Shown here: positions 1-8,893 of the stretch, piece by piece
How the letters are laid out: each line of letters starts with the position of its first letter
Position numbering within the stretch: position 1 is the stretch's first letter
Assembly (NCBI RefSeq): GCF_001612615.1
Contig: NZ_BDAU01000020.1
Coordinates: 49,736 to 113,735 of the forward strand
Direction: 5' to 3'
Source of the DNA: Nocardia amikacinitolerans NBRC 108937
GTDB lineage: Bacteria > Actinomycetota > Actinomycetes > Mycobacteriales > Mycobacteriaceae
DNA: 64,000 nt
The notes under the pieces: model-generated
The model's database searches: none
What the model was told of the DNA's origin: nothing
The model's input: only the letters and a program-made list of their open reading frames with translations
Position numbers and translations under genes: made by a program

Positions 1-1
1 C

Positions 2-88
2 GTGCTCGTCTGGATCACCGGTCTCGGCAACTCGGGAAACCAGTTCCAGACGACGATCGCCGATCTGCGGTTCGACGCCGCGCCCTGA
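2..88 (+). CDS. C-terminal end of a MurJ (MviN)-like lipid II flippase, partial
   Basis: Only the last 28 codons are present, in frame from base 2 and ending at the TGA at 86-88. The fragment reads as a beta-rich extracellular end (VLVWITGLG, then IADLRF). The identification rests mainly on context. In mycobacteria the gene directly before sigM is murJ (Rv3910), whose long C-terminus carries a pseudokinase and an extracellular carbohydrate-binding-like domain. The visible piece is too short to prove the family on its own. Confidence 0.5.
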   Translation: MLVWITGLGNSGNQFQTTIADLRFDAAP

Positions 89-322
89 TCGCCCGCGTCG
101 AATTCTTCCCGCTCCCTGCCTGATCGGTTGCCTGCCTACGAAGTCCGCCCTGATCGCGAGTGGTCTTGTTGCTGCCGCTTCGGCAGTCCCGATATGATCG
201 GCTAGCGCTCTCAGCAGGGGAGCTTCCCGGGACCTGGGTTTTCGATCCCGGATGCTGCGAAATATTTACGGCGATGGTCCTTTTGGGCTGTCGTGAGTTG
301 AGCGCCGTCCAAGGGGTTGGTT

Positions 323-952
323 TTGTCGTCGGAATTGAACGAGGATTCCCGCGGGGGAAGTTCGCGGGTCGCGTCCCGTGAGCGCTCGTTCGTGCCCGGC
401 GAGCTGTCCGACCGGGAATTGCTCAGCGCCCACGCGCGCGGCGAGCGGCACGCCTTCGCCGAACTACTACGCAGGCACAACGATCACCTCTGGCAGACGG
501 CCTTGCGCACGTCGTACACCCGCGAAGACGCCGCGGACTCGTTGCAGGACGCGCTGCTCTCCGCGCACCGCACCGCGGGATCGTTCCGCGCCGAGGCCGA
601 GGTGCGCAGCTGGCTGCACGCGATCGTGGTGAACGCCTGCCTGGATCGGATTCGCCGCAACAAGACTCGTCGGGCGGTCTCGCTTTCGCCGGATACGCTG
701 CCAGAACCGCGCGACGAGCGGGACGAGTTCGCCGAGGTCGAGATGTCGATCGTGGTCGACCGCGCCCTGTTCTCGCTGCCGCCCGATCAGCGCACCGCGC
801 TGGTCGCGATCGACCTGGAGGGGTATAGCGTGTCGGAAGCGGCGGCGATGCTGGGGGTTCCGGAGGGGACGATCAAGAGCCGCTGCGCGCGGGGTCGACA
901 ACGCCTGCAAGAGCGTTTGGAATTTCTCCGCGATCCGGGGAACCGGAAGTAG
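323..952 (+). CDS. sigM: ECF-type RNA polymerase sigma factor SigM
   Basis: Directs RNA polymerase to stress promoters, and is normally held inactive by the anti-sigma factor encoded next. Region 2 spans about residues 40-110, with the core-binding stretch EDAADSLQDALLSAHR. Region 4, with its helix-turn-helix (YSVSEAAAMLGVPEGTIKSR), lies near 155-200. Length is about 209 residues, usual for ECF factors. Start choice: a TTG at 317 directly abuts the AAGGGG at 311-316, while the in-frame TTG at 323 sits six bases beyond it, so 323 is preferred. Both are non-ATG starts and neither is certain. It is followed by its probable antagonist and trxB-trxA, as in M. tuberculosis, where SigM is involved in late-stage and cell-surface gene expression. 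Confidence 0.88.
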   Translation: MSSELNEDSRGGSSRVASRERSFVPGELSDRELLSAHARGERHAFAELLRRHNDHLWQTALRTSYTREDAADSLQDALLSAHRTAGSFRAEAEVRSWLHAIVVNACLDRIRRNKTRRAVSLSPDTLPEPRDERDEFAEVEMSIVVDRALFSLPPDQRTALVAIDLEGYSVSEAAAMLGVPEGTIKSRCARGRQRLQERLEFLRDPGNRK

Positions 953-1071
953 TGGCGATGCGTCATTAATAGTGACGAACACCCGAGCGATGTACAGATG
1001 GCGCCCGCGAGTTCCGCGGCGCGACCGCGGCAGACAAGACAGTTACGTCGGATGAGAACACTGGAGGTGCG

Positions 1072-1905
1072 ATGGCGACCCGGTCCGTACCGCAGCCTCC
1101 ATTTTCGCAGGAGCTGCTCGCCGACCTGCATGCCGACAATGTGGACCCCGAGCTCGGCGCTCAGCTGTGGCCCGCCGTCCGCGCCGACTCCGACGCGGTG
1201 CGCTACCTGCGCTCACTGGACGAGGTGACCACGCGGCTGCGCACCCTGCGCACCGACGAGCGCGTCGTCCATCCGATGCCCGAGGACGTCTCCGAGCGGC
1301 TCGCGGCCTTCGTCGCCGAACTGGAGCTGGGGGAGGAGCCGACCGAACGCATCGGCACCGTCCATCGGCTCGGTGCCACGTCATCCGACGACGCGGCACT
1401 CCGAGATCAACGGGTCCTCGGAAACGGCAGCGAGCCAACGGCTTCCGAGGACCGGACCGAACCCATCGCCGCGCCGATTCCGCTCGCCCAGCATCGGAGC
1501 AGACGCTTGCGCTGGATCGCCGCCGCGGCCGCCGTCCTCGCGGTGCTCGCAGGCACCGGCATCGGCGTCCAGCTTTTCCGCGGCGGTGACGTGACGACCA
1601 CCGCGAAGCCGACGCCGACCGACGATCAGCTCGGCGACGACCTGACTCCGACCGCCGCGCTGGCTGCCCTCGGCCGCAACGACGTCACCGGGCCGCTCGG
1701 CAGCCGCCCCGCGCTCACCCGCTGCGTCGCCGCCGCGGGGATGGACCGGGCCGTCCTCGGCTCGATGAACATGCGATATCAGGGGAAGGACGCGGTGCTC
1801 ATCCTGCTGAGCGGCACCGCCCATGGCAAGATCACCGCGCTGGTCGTCGGCCCCGGCTGCACCACGGGCGACCCGCAGGTGCGCAAAGTCACGGACATCG
1901 GCTGA
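1072..1905 (+). CDS. Membrane-anchored anti-sigma factor for SigM (RsmA-like)
   Basis: 277 residues with a soluble N-terminus of about 140 residues, one transmembrane helix (about 145-163, RRLRWIAAAAAVLAVLAG) and a C-terminal extracellular part of about 110 residues. This is the layout of the M. tuberculosis Rv3912 protein that sequesters SigM. No HxxxCxxC zinc anti-sigma motif is visible, which fits that family. The outer domain has a conserved-looking Cys pair (TRCVAAAG and GPGCTTG) that could form a disulfide. The ATG is preceded by GGAGGTGCG. It lies 119 bases after sigM, so co-transcription is likely. Function is inferred from position and topology more than from motifs. Confidence 0.75.
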   Translation: MATRSVPQPPFSQELLADLHADNVDPELGAQLWPAVRADSDAVRYLRSLDEVTTRLRTLRTDERVVHPMPEDVSERLAAFVAELELGEEPTERIGTVHRLGATSSDDAALRDQRVLGNGSEPTASEDRTEPIAAPIPLAQHRSRRLRWIAAAAAVLAVLAGTGIGVQLFRGGDVTTTAKPTPTDDQLGDDLTPTAALAALGRNDVTGPLGSRPALTRCVAAAGMDRAVLGSMNMRYQGKDAVLILLSGTAHGKITALVVGPGCTTGDPQVRKVTDIG

Positions 1906-1995
1906 CCGAGTACGGGCCCCACCGGCGCGGGAACAACAGCGTTTAGGCTGTTGTTGACCGTCACGTTCCCCCTCAGATCTTCTCGGAAGGGCCCT

Positions 1996-2982
1996 ATGAG
2001 CACGCCAGTTCGCGACCTGATCATCGTCGGCTCCGGCCCCGCAGGCTATACCGCAGCCGTCTACGCCGCACGCGCCGAACTCGAGCCGCTGCTCTTCGAG
2101 GGCACCCAGTTCGGTGGCGCGCTGATGACCACCACCGAGGTCGAGAACTTCCCCGGCTTCCGCGACGGCATCATGGGCCCGGACCTGATGGACGAGATGC
2201 GCGAGCAGGCCAAGCGTTTCGGCGCGGACATCCGCACCGAGGACGTGGACGCCATCGACCTGAGCGGACCGGTGAAGACGGTCACGGTCGGCGATCAGAC
2301 CTACCAGGCGTACGCGGTCATCCTGGCCATGGGCTCGGCCGCCCGCTACCTGAACGTGCCCGGTGAGCAGCGGCTGCTCGGCCGCGGCGTGAGCGCCTGC
2401 GCCACCTGCGACGGCTTCTTCTTCAAGGGCCAGGACATCGTGGTGGTCGGCGGCGGCGACTCGGCCATGGAGGAAGCGACCTTCCTCACCAAGTTCGCGT
2501 CGAGCGTCACCATCGTGCACCGCCGCGAGGAGTTCCGCGCGTCGCGCATCATGCTGGAGCGGGCCAAGGCCAACGAGAAGATCAAGTTCGTGCTGAACGC
2601 CGAAGTGATCGAGGTGCACGGCGAGAACGCGGTGACCAGTCTCACCCTGCGCGACACCCGCACCGGCGAGACCTCCGAGCTGGCCGCGACCGGCCTGTTC
2701 GTGGCGATCGGCCACGACCCGCGCAGCGAGCTGGTGCGCGGTCAGGTGGAGCTGGACGACGAAGGCTACGTACAGGTCGAGCATCCGACGACGGCCACCA
2801 AGGTCCCCGGCGTCTTCGCCGCGGGCGACCTCGTCGACCACACCTACCGGCAGGCCATCACCGCCGCGGGCACCGGCTGCCGCGCCGCGATCGACGCCGA
2901 GCGCTGGCTGGCCGAACAGGGTGACATCACCGCGAACACCCTGGACGCCGCCGGTCAGCCGGTCGCCGTGAACGCCAACTGA
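1996..2982 (+). CDS. trxB: Thioredoxin-disulfide reductase
   Basis: Flavoenzyme that passes electrons from NADPH to thioredoxin in the cytoplasm. 328 residues from the ATG at 1996, which has GGAAGG upstream; an earlier in-frame start would add 15 unconserved residues. FAD-binding Rossmann motif at residues 10-17 (VGSGPAGYTAA), redox-active CATC at 135-138, NADPH-binding VVGGGDSAMEEA near 150, and a second FAD contact GVFAAGDLVD near the C-terminus. The substrate gene trxA follows 32 bases downstream, so the two form one redox unit behind the sigM pair. Confidence 0.97.
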   Translation: MSTPVRDLIIVGSGPAGYTAAVYAARAELEPLLFEGTQFGGALMTTTEVENFPGFRDGIMGPDLMDEMREQAKRFGADIRTEDVDAIDLSGPVKTVTVGDQTYQAYAVILAMGSAARYLNVPGEQRLLGRGVSACATCDGFFFKGQDIVVVGGGDSAMEEATFLTKFASSVTIVHRREEFRASRIMLERAKANEKIKFVLNAEVIEVHGENAVTSLTLRDTRTGETSELAATGLFVAIGHDPRSELVRGQVELDDEGYVQVEHPTTATKVPGVFAAGDLVDHTYRQAITAAGTGCRAAIDAERWLAEQGDITANTLDAAGQPVAVNAN

Positions 2983-3014
2983 TCTCTCTCGAACAGATTC
3001 ACAAGGAGATACCC

Positions 3015-3341
3015 ATGTCCGAGAACACGGTCACCGTGACCGACAAGTCCTTCGCCGACGAGGTGCTGCTCAGCGAGAAGCCCGTGCTCGTCGACTTCTG
3101 GGCGGATTGGTGCGGTCCGTGCAAGATGGTCGCTCCCGTGCTGGAGGAGATCGCCGCCGCGAACAAGGACAAGCTGACCATCGCGAAGCTGGACGTGGAC
3201 GCCAACCCGGAGACGGCTCGCGAGTACCAGGTGCTCTCCCTGCCCACTATGATGCTTTTCCGCGGCGGCAAGCCGGTCAAGCAGATCGTCGGCGCCAAGG
3301 GCAAGGCTGCCCTCCTGCGCGAACTGGAAGGCGAGATCTGA
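3015..3341 (+). CDS. trxA: Thioredoxin
   Basis: Small cytoplasmic disulfide reductant of 108 residues. The classic active site WCGPC occupies residues 32-36, and the cis-proline region SLPTMMLF follows at about 75. The ATG at 3015 has AAGGAG eight bases upstream. It is reduced by the TrxB encoded just before it. The position matches trxC of M. tuberculosis. Confidence 0.97.
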   Translation: MSENTVTVTDKSFADEVLLSEKPVLVDFWADWCGPCKMVAPVLEEIAAANKDKLTIAKLDVDANPETAREYQVLSLPTMMLFRGGKPVKQIVGAKGKAALLRELEGEI

Positions 3342-3502
3342 CGGCGCGAATCCACGACGCGCCGTAGGATGCCTGCACCACCCCCGTAATTGTCGGATTC
3401 CGGGGCAGGTCTGAGACAATCGACCGACGCTCCGGTCGTGCGAGGGTGTATGCCGTCGCATGAGTGGGTACCCGGGTTGACGGAAGGAAAGGGCTCTCAC
3501 GC

Positions 3503-4699
3503 ATGCACCGACTTCGTCACGGTGATACCGGTCCAGCCGTCGCAGAGGTTCGGAGCACCCTGGCAAGTCTCGGCTTCCTGCACGCACACGCCATCGGCGC
3601 CGATCACGGCGACGCGCGCGAGTACTGGAAGGACACCGAAGCCTCCTTCGACCACCACCTCGACTCCGCGGTCCGCGCGTTCCAGCAACATCGCGGACTG
3701 CTCGTCGACGGTGTGGTCGGTCCGGCCACGTACCGGGCCCTGAAGGAGGCGTCCTACCGCCTCGGTGCGCGCACGCTGATCTACCAGCTGTCCGCGCCGC
3801 TGTACGGCGACGATGTCGCCACGTTGCAACGCAAACTGCAGGACCTCGGCTTCTACGTTCATCGGGTGGACGGGTACTTCGGCCCGCACACCCACGAAGC
3901 GCTCACCGCGTTCCAGCGTGAGATCGGCCTGTCCGCCGACGGCATCTGCGGTCCGGACACGCTGCGTTCGCTGGAGTTGCTCGGCGCGCGCGTCACCGGC
4001 GGCAATCCGCATCGCATCGCCGAGGAAGAGGTGGTGCACCGGGCGGGGCCGCAGCTCACCGGCAAGCGGATCGTCATCGATCCGGGTCTCGGCGGTCCCG
4101 ACAAGGGATACGCGGTGCCGACCGAGTACGGCGACGTCTACGAGTCGGAGATCCTGTGGGATCTGGCCAGCAGGCTGGAAGGCCGGATGGCCGCCACCGG
4201 CATGGAGACGTTCCTGTCCCGGCCGTGGGGAGCCAACCCCACCGACGCCGAACGCGCGGAGACCTCCAACGCTTTCGACGCCGACCTGATGATCTCGCTG
4301 CGCTGTGCCACCAACCCGAGCCCGTCGGCGAACGGTGTGGCCAGCTTCCACTTCGGCAACTCACACGGCTCGGTCTCGATGATCGGGCAGGTGCTTGCCG
4401 GGTTCATCCAGCGCGAGGTGGTGGCCCGCACGTCGTTGCAGGACTGCCGTACGCATTCGCGCACCTGGGATCTGCTGCGGCTCACCAAGATGCCGACGGT
4501 TCAGGTCGACATCGGTTACCTCACCAACGAATACGACGCCTCGGTCCTCACCAACCCGCGGATGCGCGACGTCATCGCCGAGGCCATCTTGATCTCGGTC
4601 AAGCGCCTGTACCTGCTGGGTCAGGACGATCAGCCGACCGGCACGTACACGTTCGCCGAGCTGCTTGCCGAGGAACTGGCCGCCGCCGACCGGACCTGA
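3503..4699 (+). CDS. cwlM: CwlM-like regulator of peptidoglycan synthesis (inactive N-acetylmuramoyl-L-alanine amidase fold)
   Basis: 398 residues: two peptidoglycan-binding repeats (about 5-75 and 90-155, ending GVVGPATYRAL and GICGPDTLRSL) and an amidase_3 domain (about 185-390). In mycobacteria CwlM is cytoplasmic, is phosphorylated by PknB, and activates MurA; it also binds MurJ and FhaA. Two zinc positions of true amidases look lost: the usual DPGHGG reads DPGLGG, and the later S-(I/L)-H-A motif reads SLRCAT. No signal peptide is present. The ATG at 3503 has AAAGGG nine bases upstream; an earlier in-frame ATG (3464) lacks support. The PknB, FhaA and MurJ partners are all in this window. 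Confidence 0.9.
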   Translation: MHRLRHGDTGPAVAEVRSTLASLGFLHAHAIGADHGDAREYWKDTEASFDHHLDSAVRAFQQHRGLLVDGVVGPATYRALKEASYRLGARTLIYQLSAPLYGDDVATLQRKLQDLGFYVHRVDGYFGPHTHEALTAFQREIGLSADGICGPDTLRSLELLGARVTGGNPHRIAEEEVVHRAGPQLTGKRIVIDPGLGGPDKGYAVPTEYGDVYESEILWDLASRLEGRMAATGMETFLSRPWGANPTDAERAETSNAFDADLMISLRCATNPSPSANGVASFHFGNSHGSVSMIGQVLAGFIQREVVARTSLQDCRTHSRTWDLLRLTKMPTVQVDIGYLTNEYDASVLTNPRMRDVIAEAILISVKRLYLLGQDDQPTGTYTFAELLAEELAAADRT

Positions 4700-4714
4700 G
4701 TCTCCGTCTCGAAA

Positions 4715-4752
4715 GAAAGCCCCCGCCGAAGCTGTGATCGGCGGGGGCTTTC
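4715..4752. terminator. Bidirectional terminator between convergent genes
   Basis: A perfect 15-base inverted repeat (4715-4729 and 4738-4752) around an 8-base loop. The arms carry AAAG and CTTT ends, so both strands can end in U-rich RNA. It sits exactly between the convergent stops of cwlM and the next minus-strand gene. Confidence 0.9.
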
Positions 4753-4757
4753 TCGTC

Positions 4758-5528
4758 TCAGCGTGCGCCGGCCCGGGTGGGGGCCGTCATGGACGCGGCG
4801 GCGAGCAGCTGATCGAGCGCGCGCTCCACGTCTTCCTTCCAGCCGTGATCGGAATCCAGCTCCAGACGCAGCCGAGGGAAGCGGTGGTGCGGCGCGACCA
4901 CCTCGAAGCCGAACTCCTCCAGCAAGTCCGCCTCGATCATGCAGGTCTGCGGTGAGCATTCGGTGGGGGCGGCCGCGGCGGAACCGCGGACGGGTGCACC
5001 GATCCGTTCCATCAGCGTCATCGAACCGACCAAACGGTCCGAAAGCCGCTTGGTCGGCGGATCGTTACGGATGCCGAACGCCTCCAGCGCGCGAACGCCG
5101 CGGCGCACGAGGTCCGACACCACGGCCTGCACCAGGCGGTGGGCGATGTCCTCGTCTCGGTGCGGGAACTCGGTGCGGAGGGTGGTCAGCAAGATGGCGT
5201 CCGGGCTGACCGGGGAAGTGGGGAACAGCGTCGCACGCGGCACCGCGCTGGGCGGCGAGTACAGCGCGCAGCCCGCCACGCTTCCGTCCACGCGGGCCAC
5301 CTGGCCGCAGGAACCCCATTCGAGCATGACCGTCGAAAGCCAGGCTTCCTTTTCGAAAACCGGATCACTGAACGCGCGCGAGTCCTCTGCGACGGCGGGA
5401 TCGATCTCCCAGAAGACACAGCGCCGGGCATGCGCGGGCAGCTTGTCCAGTCCGTCGAGGGTAAGTGCTGTGACGCTGGTCGACACCGCTCTGCTCAGCC
5501 TCCAGCTGTCCGATTCGTCCACGCTCAC
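4758..5528 (-). CDS. Conserved GNAT-like N-acetyltransferase-fold protein (Rv3916c position)
   Basis: 256 residues. About residues 130-160 (RDEDIAHRLVQAVVSDLVRRGVR) resemble the acetyl-CoA-binding motif A of GNAT acetyltransferases, although the R-x-x-G-x-G/A signature is imperfect. The substrate is unknown. The C-terminal half has a Cys pair (CSPQTC) followed by EEFGFEVVAPHH. It is conserved next to parB in several actinobacteria, as Rv3916c in M. tuberculosis, but no segregation role is shown. Its stop lies just past the terminator shared with cwlM. Confidence 0.7.
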   Translation of the reverse strand: MSVDESDSWRLSRAVSTSVTALTLDGLDKLPAHARRCVFWEIDPAVAEDSRAFSDPVFEKEAWLSTVMLEWGSCGQVARVDGSVAGCALYSPPSAVPRATLFPTSPVSPDAILLTTLRTEFPHRDEDIAHRLVQAVVSDLVRRGVRALEAFGIRNDPPTKRLSDRLVGSMTLMERIGAPVRGSAAAAPTECSPQTCMIEADLLEEFGFEVVAPHHRFPRLRLELDSDHGWKEDVERALDQLLAAASMTAPTRAGAR

Positions 5529-5736
5529 GTCGCATCAATGTCTTCTCGCCAGCAAGAATAAGCGATCAAGCGAATCCGCCTCATTCCACGTCGCTGTGCT
5601 GTTGGTTGGAGCCCTCGTGCCGAGTCGTCCGCGCGCGCAATGTCGCTGTCGCGCCGCCCTTTTCGACGCCGTCACAGTGACGTTTCGACGCCGGGCCCGT
5701 ATATACCGAGAACACGGGGCTATTTTGCCTCTTCTG

Positions 5737-6756
5737 TCACTGACCGATCTGCTCTTGTGCCATCAGACCGACGATGCGCTCCAGATCCTCCACGGACCCG
5801 AACTCGACGACGATCTTGCCCTTGCGTTTACCGAGACTCACGGTCACCCGGGTGTCGAACGAATTCGACAGCCGCTCGGCCACGTCCTGCAGACCGGGCA
5901 TGTGGATCGGCTTGCGCCGGGGAGCCGGGGGAGTGGCCGCGTCCGGATCACGGTTGGCCAGGGTGACGGCTTCCTCGGTGGCACGCACGGACAGGCCCTC
6001 CGCGACGATGCGGGCGGCCAGCACCTCCTGCGCGTCGGCGCCCGCTTCCAATCCGAGCAGGGCGCGCGCGTGACCGGCGGACAGCACGCCCGCCGCGACC
6101 CGCCGCTGCACCGGAATCGGCAGCTTCAGCAGACGGATCATGTTGGTGACGACCGGACGGGATCGACCGATCCGGGTGGCCAGTTCTTCGTGGGTGACGT
6201 CGAATTCCTCGAGCAGCTGCTGGTACGCGGCCGCCTCTTCCAACGGATTCAGCTGCACCCGGTGGATGTTCTCCAGGAGGGCGTCACGCAGCATCGACTC
6301 GTCGGCGGTCTCCCGGACGATCGCCGGGATCGCTTCCAGGCCCGCCTCCTGAGCGGCCCGCCAGCGGCGCTCGCCCATGATCAGCTGATAGCGGTCCGCC
6401 TCGACGCGACGCACCACGATCGGCTGCATGAGGCCGAATTCGCGGATGGAGTGGACCAGTTCGGCGAGCGCTTCTTCCTCGAAGACCTGGCGCGGCTGCT
6501 TGGGATTCGGCTCGATCTGGTCCGGCGGGATCTCGCGGTAGATCGCACCGCCCGGGGTGGCGAGGTCGGCCTCGTCGGCGGTGTCGTCGGGGTCGGGGAC
6601 GCGGTGCAGGTACGCCGAAGCGGGCTGCGGACCGACGGGATCGAGACCGATCACCACGTTGGCCGCGGCGCTGCCGAGTCCCTGCGTTGTCGCGGGCCCC
6701 GTCGGGATCAGCGCGGCCAGACCTCGTCCTAGCCCACCCTTCTTCGCCTGACTCAT
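5737..6756 (-). CDS. parB: Chromosome partitioning protein ParB (parS-binding CTPase)
   Basis: 339 residues. The N-terminal KKGGLGRGLAALIP motif is the usual ParA-stimulating peptide. The CTP-binding/ParB_N domain (about 75-165) contains GERRWRAAQ, and a helix-turn-helix (about 170-215) recognises parS. The C-terminal dimerisation segment ends KGKIVVEFGSVEDLERIV. The start is the ATG at 6754-6756; the frame is open upstream but the extra residues (rich in R and W) look non-coding. ParB loads at parS and spreads along DNA as a CTP clamp. At least seven parS-like sites lie within 6 kb. The parA stop is about 70 bases upstream, so parA-parB is an operon. Confidence 0.97.
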   Translation of the reverse strand: MSQAKKGGLGRGLAALIPTGPATTQGLGSAAANVVIGLDPVGPQPASAYLHRVPDPDDTADEADLATPGGAIYREIPPDQIEPNPKQPRQVFEEEALAELVHSIREFGLMQPIVVRRVEADRYQLIMGERRWRAAQEAGLEAIPAIVRETADESMLRDALLENIHRVQLNPLEEAAAYQQLLEEFDVTHEELATRIGRSRPVVTNMIRLLKLPIPVQRRVAAGVLSAGHARALLGLEAGADAQEVLAARIVAEGLSVRATEEAVTLANRDPDAATPPAPRRKPIHMPGLQDVAERLSNSFDTRVTVSLGKRKGKIVVEFGSVEDLERIVGLMAQEQIGQ

Positions 6757-6826
6757 CGGCCCACCGATCCCTTCCCTCGTTCGCCACCAAACCGGGTCAC
6801 GCCGACCCGGGTCACCAGTACCCGAA

Positions 6827-7831
6827 TCACTCCGCGCCGTTCGCGGCCTGCCGGGCCATCGCCCGCTGAGCCATCTCACGCCCGGCGTCGAGGTAGCTCA
6901 TCGCACCCCGGGAGCCTGGATCATAATCGAGCACGGTCATTCCGTAACCCGGCGCCTCGGAGACCTTCACGCTGCGGGGAATCACCGAGCGCAGCACCAC
7001 ATCACCGAAGTGGCCGCGCACCTCCTCCGCGACCTGGTCGGCGAGCTTGGTGCGGCCGTCGTACATCGTGAGGATCACCGTGGACACGTGCAGCTCGGGA
7101 TTCAGATGCGCCTGCACCAGACCGATATTGCGGAGCAGCTGGCCGACGCCCTCCAGCGCGTAGTACTCGCACTGGATCGGGATCAGCACCTCCTTGGCCG
7201 CGACGAGCGCGTTGACCGTCAGCAGTCCGAGGGACGGGGGGCAGTCGATCATCACGTAATCGATGTCGTAGCCCGCGATATTGGCCTCCTGGATGGCGCC
7301 CTTGAGGCGGCCCTCCCTGGCGACCATCGAGACTAGTTCGATCTCCGCACCCGCGAGATCGATCGTCGCCGGGATGCACAGCAGCCGCTCGTTGTGCGGG
7401 CTCTGCTGAATAGCGTCCTTGACGGAGACCTCGCCGATGAGCAGTTCGTAGGAGGACGGGACACCCGAGTGATGCTCGATGCCGAGGGCGGTGCTTGCGT
7501 TGCCCTGCGGATCGAGATCGATCACGAGCACCTTCATCCCCTGATGCGCAAGGGCCGCGGCAAGATTCACCGCCGTCGTCGTCTTACCGACGCCGCCCTT
7601 CTGATTCGCGATGGTGATGATGCGCTGCTCGCGAGGTTTCGGCACTGTCACCTTTCCTGGATGCAATATCTGACTTGCGCGCTGAGCTTCGGCCGCGATC
7701 GGGGTCTCGCTGGGGGAGATGTGCCCGAACGGTGTGCTACCGAATGCTTCCGCGTCGAAGTTGCTGGAGTCCAGCATCCCCGGCACGCGCGACGTAGTTT
7801 CCCGTGAAACATTCGCCGGACCGCTCGACAT
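6827..7831 (-). CDS. parA: Chromosome partitioning ATPase ParA
   Basis: 334 residues. After an N-terminal extension of about 70 residues comes the deviant Walker A motif KGGVGKTTT, then Walker A' VLVIDLDPQGNAS and Walker B YVMIDCPPSLG. It is an ATP-dependent DNA-binding motor that moves ParB-parS complexes. The ATG has TAGGAG eight bases upstream. The extension contains VSRET, the amino-acid reading of a parS-like sequence at 7796-7811 inside the gene. Confidence 0.97.
   Translation of the reverse strand: MSSGPANVSRETTSRVPGMLDSSNFDAEAFGSTPFGHISPSETPIAAEAQRASQILHPGKVTVPKPREQRIITIANQKGGVGKTTTAVNLAAALAHQGMKVLVIDLDPQGNASTALGIEHHSGVPSSYELLIGEVSVKDAIQQSPHNERLLCIPATIDLAGAEIELVSMVAREGRLKGAIQEANIAGYDIDYVMIDCPPSLGLLTVNALVAAKEVLIPIQCEYYALEGVGQLLRNIGLVQAHLNPELHVSTVILTMYDGRTKLADQVAEEVRGHFGDVVLRSVIPRSVKVSEAPGYGMTVLDYDPGSRGAMSYLDAGREMAQRAMARQAANGAE
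7796..7811. promoter_or_regulatory. parS-like site inside the 5' end of parA
   Basis: AGTTTCCCGTGAAACA differs from the consensus TGTTTCACGTGAAACA at two positions. On the coding strand it encodes part of the N-terminal extension (VSRET). As a weaker site it could allow ParB to influence parA transcription. Confidence 0.65.
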
Positions 7832-8271
7832 AGACAGCTCCTAACCCGAGAACTACAGACCACGTGCCCTCGGCCCATGCCGACGCCGTGTCTTCAACAG
7901 CCTGTGTCGGATCGAACATGATGCTCCGTCGGGACGGCGCCCGATCAACCGAGCGGAGCTGTCCCGCACACCCACATCCCACCGTGGCATCAACGCTCAC
8001 GCCCGACGCACACTAGCTTGCCAGCACTGAGCGCTAGAAGAAAGTTGAATCGCGGCGACACGCAGATCCACGCGAATGAACATTGCGTGCCGCAGGATTT
8101 CCGGCGGGGAGGGTGATTTCCACTGGGCGGACGAGGGGTTCAGAGGTGCCTGGTTGGGGTGTGTTCGACGGGTTGGACTTTGCGCGCCCTCGCAGATTTC
8201 TTGCGTGGAGGAGGAATCGCGGGGCTTCATCGGGTTGCGCTGCTCGTGCGGGGACTGCCGCGGGCGGGCGA

Positions 8272-8287
8272 TGTTTCACGTGAAGCA
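8272..8287. promoter_or_regulatory. parS site
   Basis: TGTTTCACGTGAAGCA is one base from the actinobacterial parS consensus (the palindrome around CACGTG). Expected ParB loading site. Confidence 0.9.
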
Positions 8288-8508
8288 TTGCGTGAACGGG
8301 CGGAATGCCGCGCTCCTGCGGAGAGTGGCGCTGCGCCTTCCATTCACGCATTCAAGACGCTGACACTCTCGATGACGCGGCGTCGGTCGTGCCTCGTTGC
8401 GGGATGCCGCACAACCAATGGCGGGCGCGCGGCGCGGCTGGAACGTCCGCTTCTCGCGGCCGACTCACAATGGAGCGCTGCCCACAATCAAGCTCGAATC
8501 CCCGGCGA

Positions 8509-8524
8509 TGCTTCACGTGAAACA
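8509..8524. promoter_or_regulatory. parS site
   Basis: TGCTTCACGTGAAACA is one base from consensus. The identical 16-mer recurs at 8854 and 9897. Confidence 0.92.
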
Positions 8525-8853
8525 TCGAGCCATCGCGGTACTCCAGCGGGGTGCGGGCTGCCCCGGCCGCGCGCCCGCCAGTCTCGCAACCGAGCCGCGC
8601 GATCCGGGGGAGCAATCCGCCCGCGCCATCGGGCCGAATATTCAGGCCGAGCCATCGGGCCGAGCGGTGGTCGAGTTATCGGCGGCGCGCATCCTCCGGT
8701 CCGGCCATTCCCGACGCGCGCCAACGGAAGAGGTGGCCCAGCGCGGTCGCGCGATGCGGCAACGCCCCAGCCGCGCGAACAGCGGTGAGCGTCCCCGGTT
8801 TGGCGAACTGGACGAGCGGCCCTCAGGCACCGCCGAATTCGTACGTCGGGCGA

Positions 8854-8869
8854 TGCTTCACGTGAAACA
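8854..8869. promoter_or_regulatory. parS site
   Basis: TGCTTCACGTGAAACA, identical to the sites at 8509 and 9897. It lies just past the 3' end of the DUF5984-like gene. Confidence 0.92.
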
Positions 8870-8893
8870 TCCACGATCCCCAGTTCCGTGCGT

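Larger units (their letters stand above)
7832..8893. other. Non-coding zone upstream of parA with three strong parS sites
   Basis: About 1.06 kb with no ORF that looks like a protein; the open frames are GC-driven shadows. It must hold the parA promoter, which I cannot place. It contains parS-like sites at 8272, 8509 and 8854. In its last 300 bases are copies of the degenerate CATCSGGCCGA repeat also found at 10-11 kb. Confidence 0.7.

Noticed and set aside
1381..2841. Long minus-strand open frame over the anti-sigma and trxB genes
   Set aside because: Third-position GC shadow of clear genes; the translation is His/Asp/Arg rich with no family pattern.
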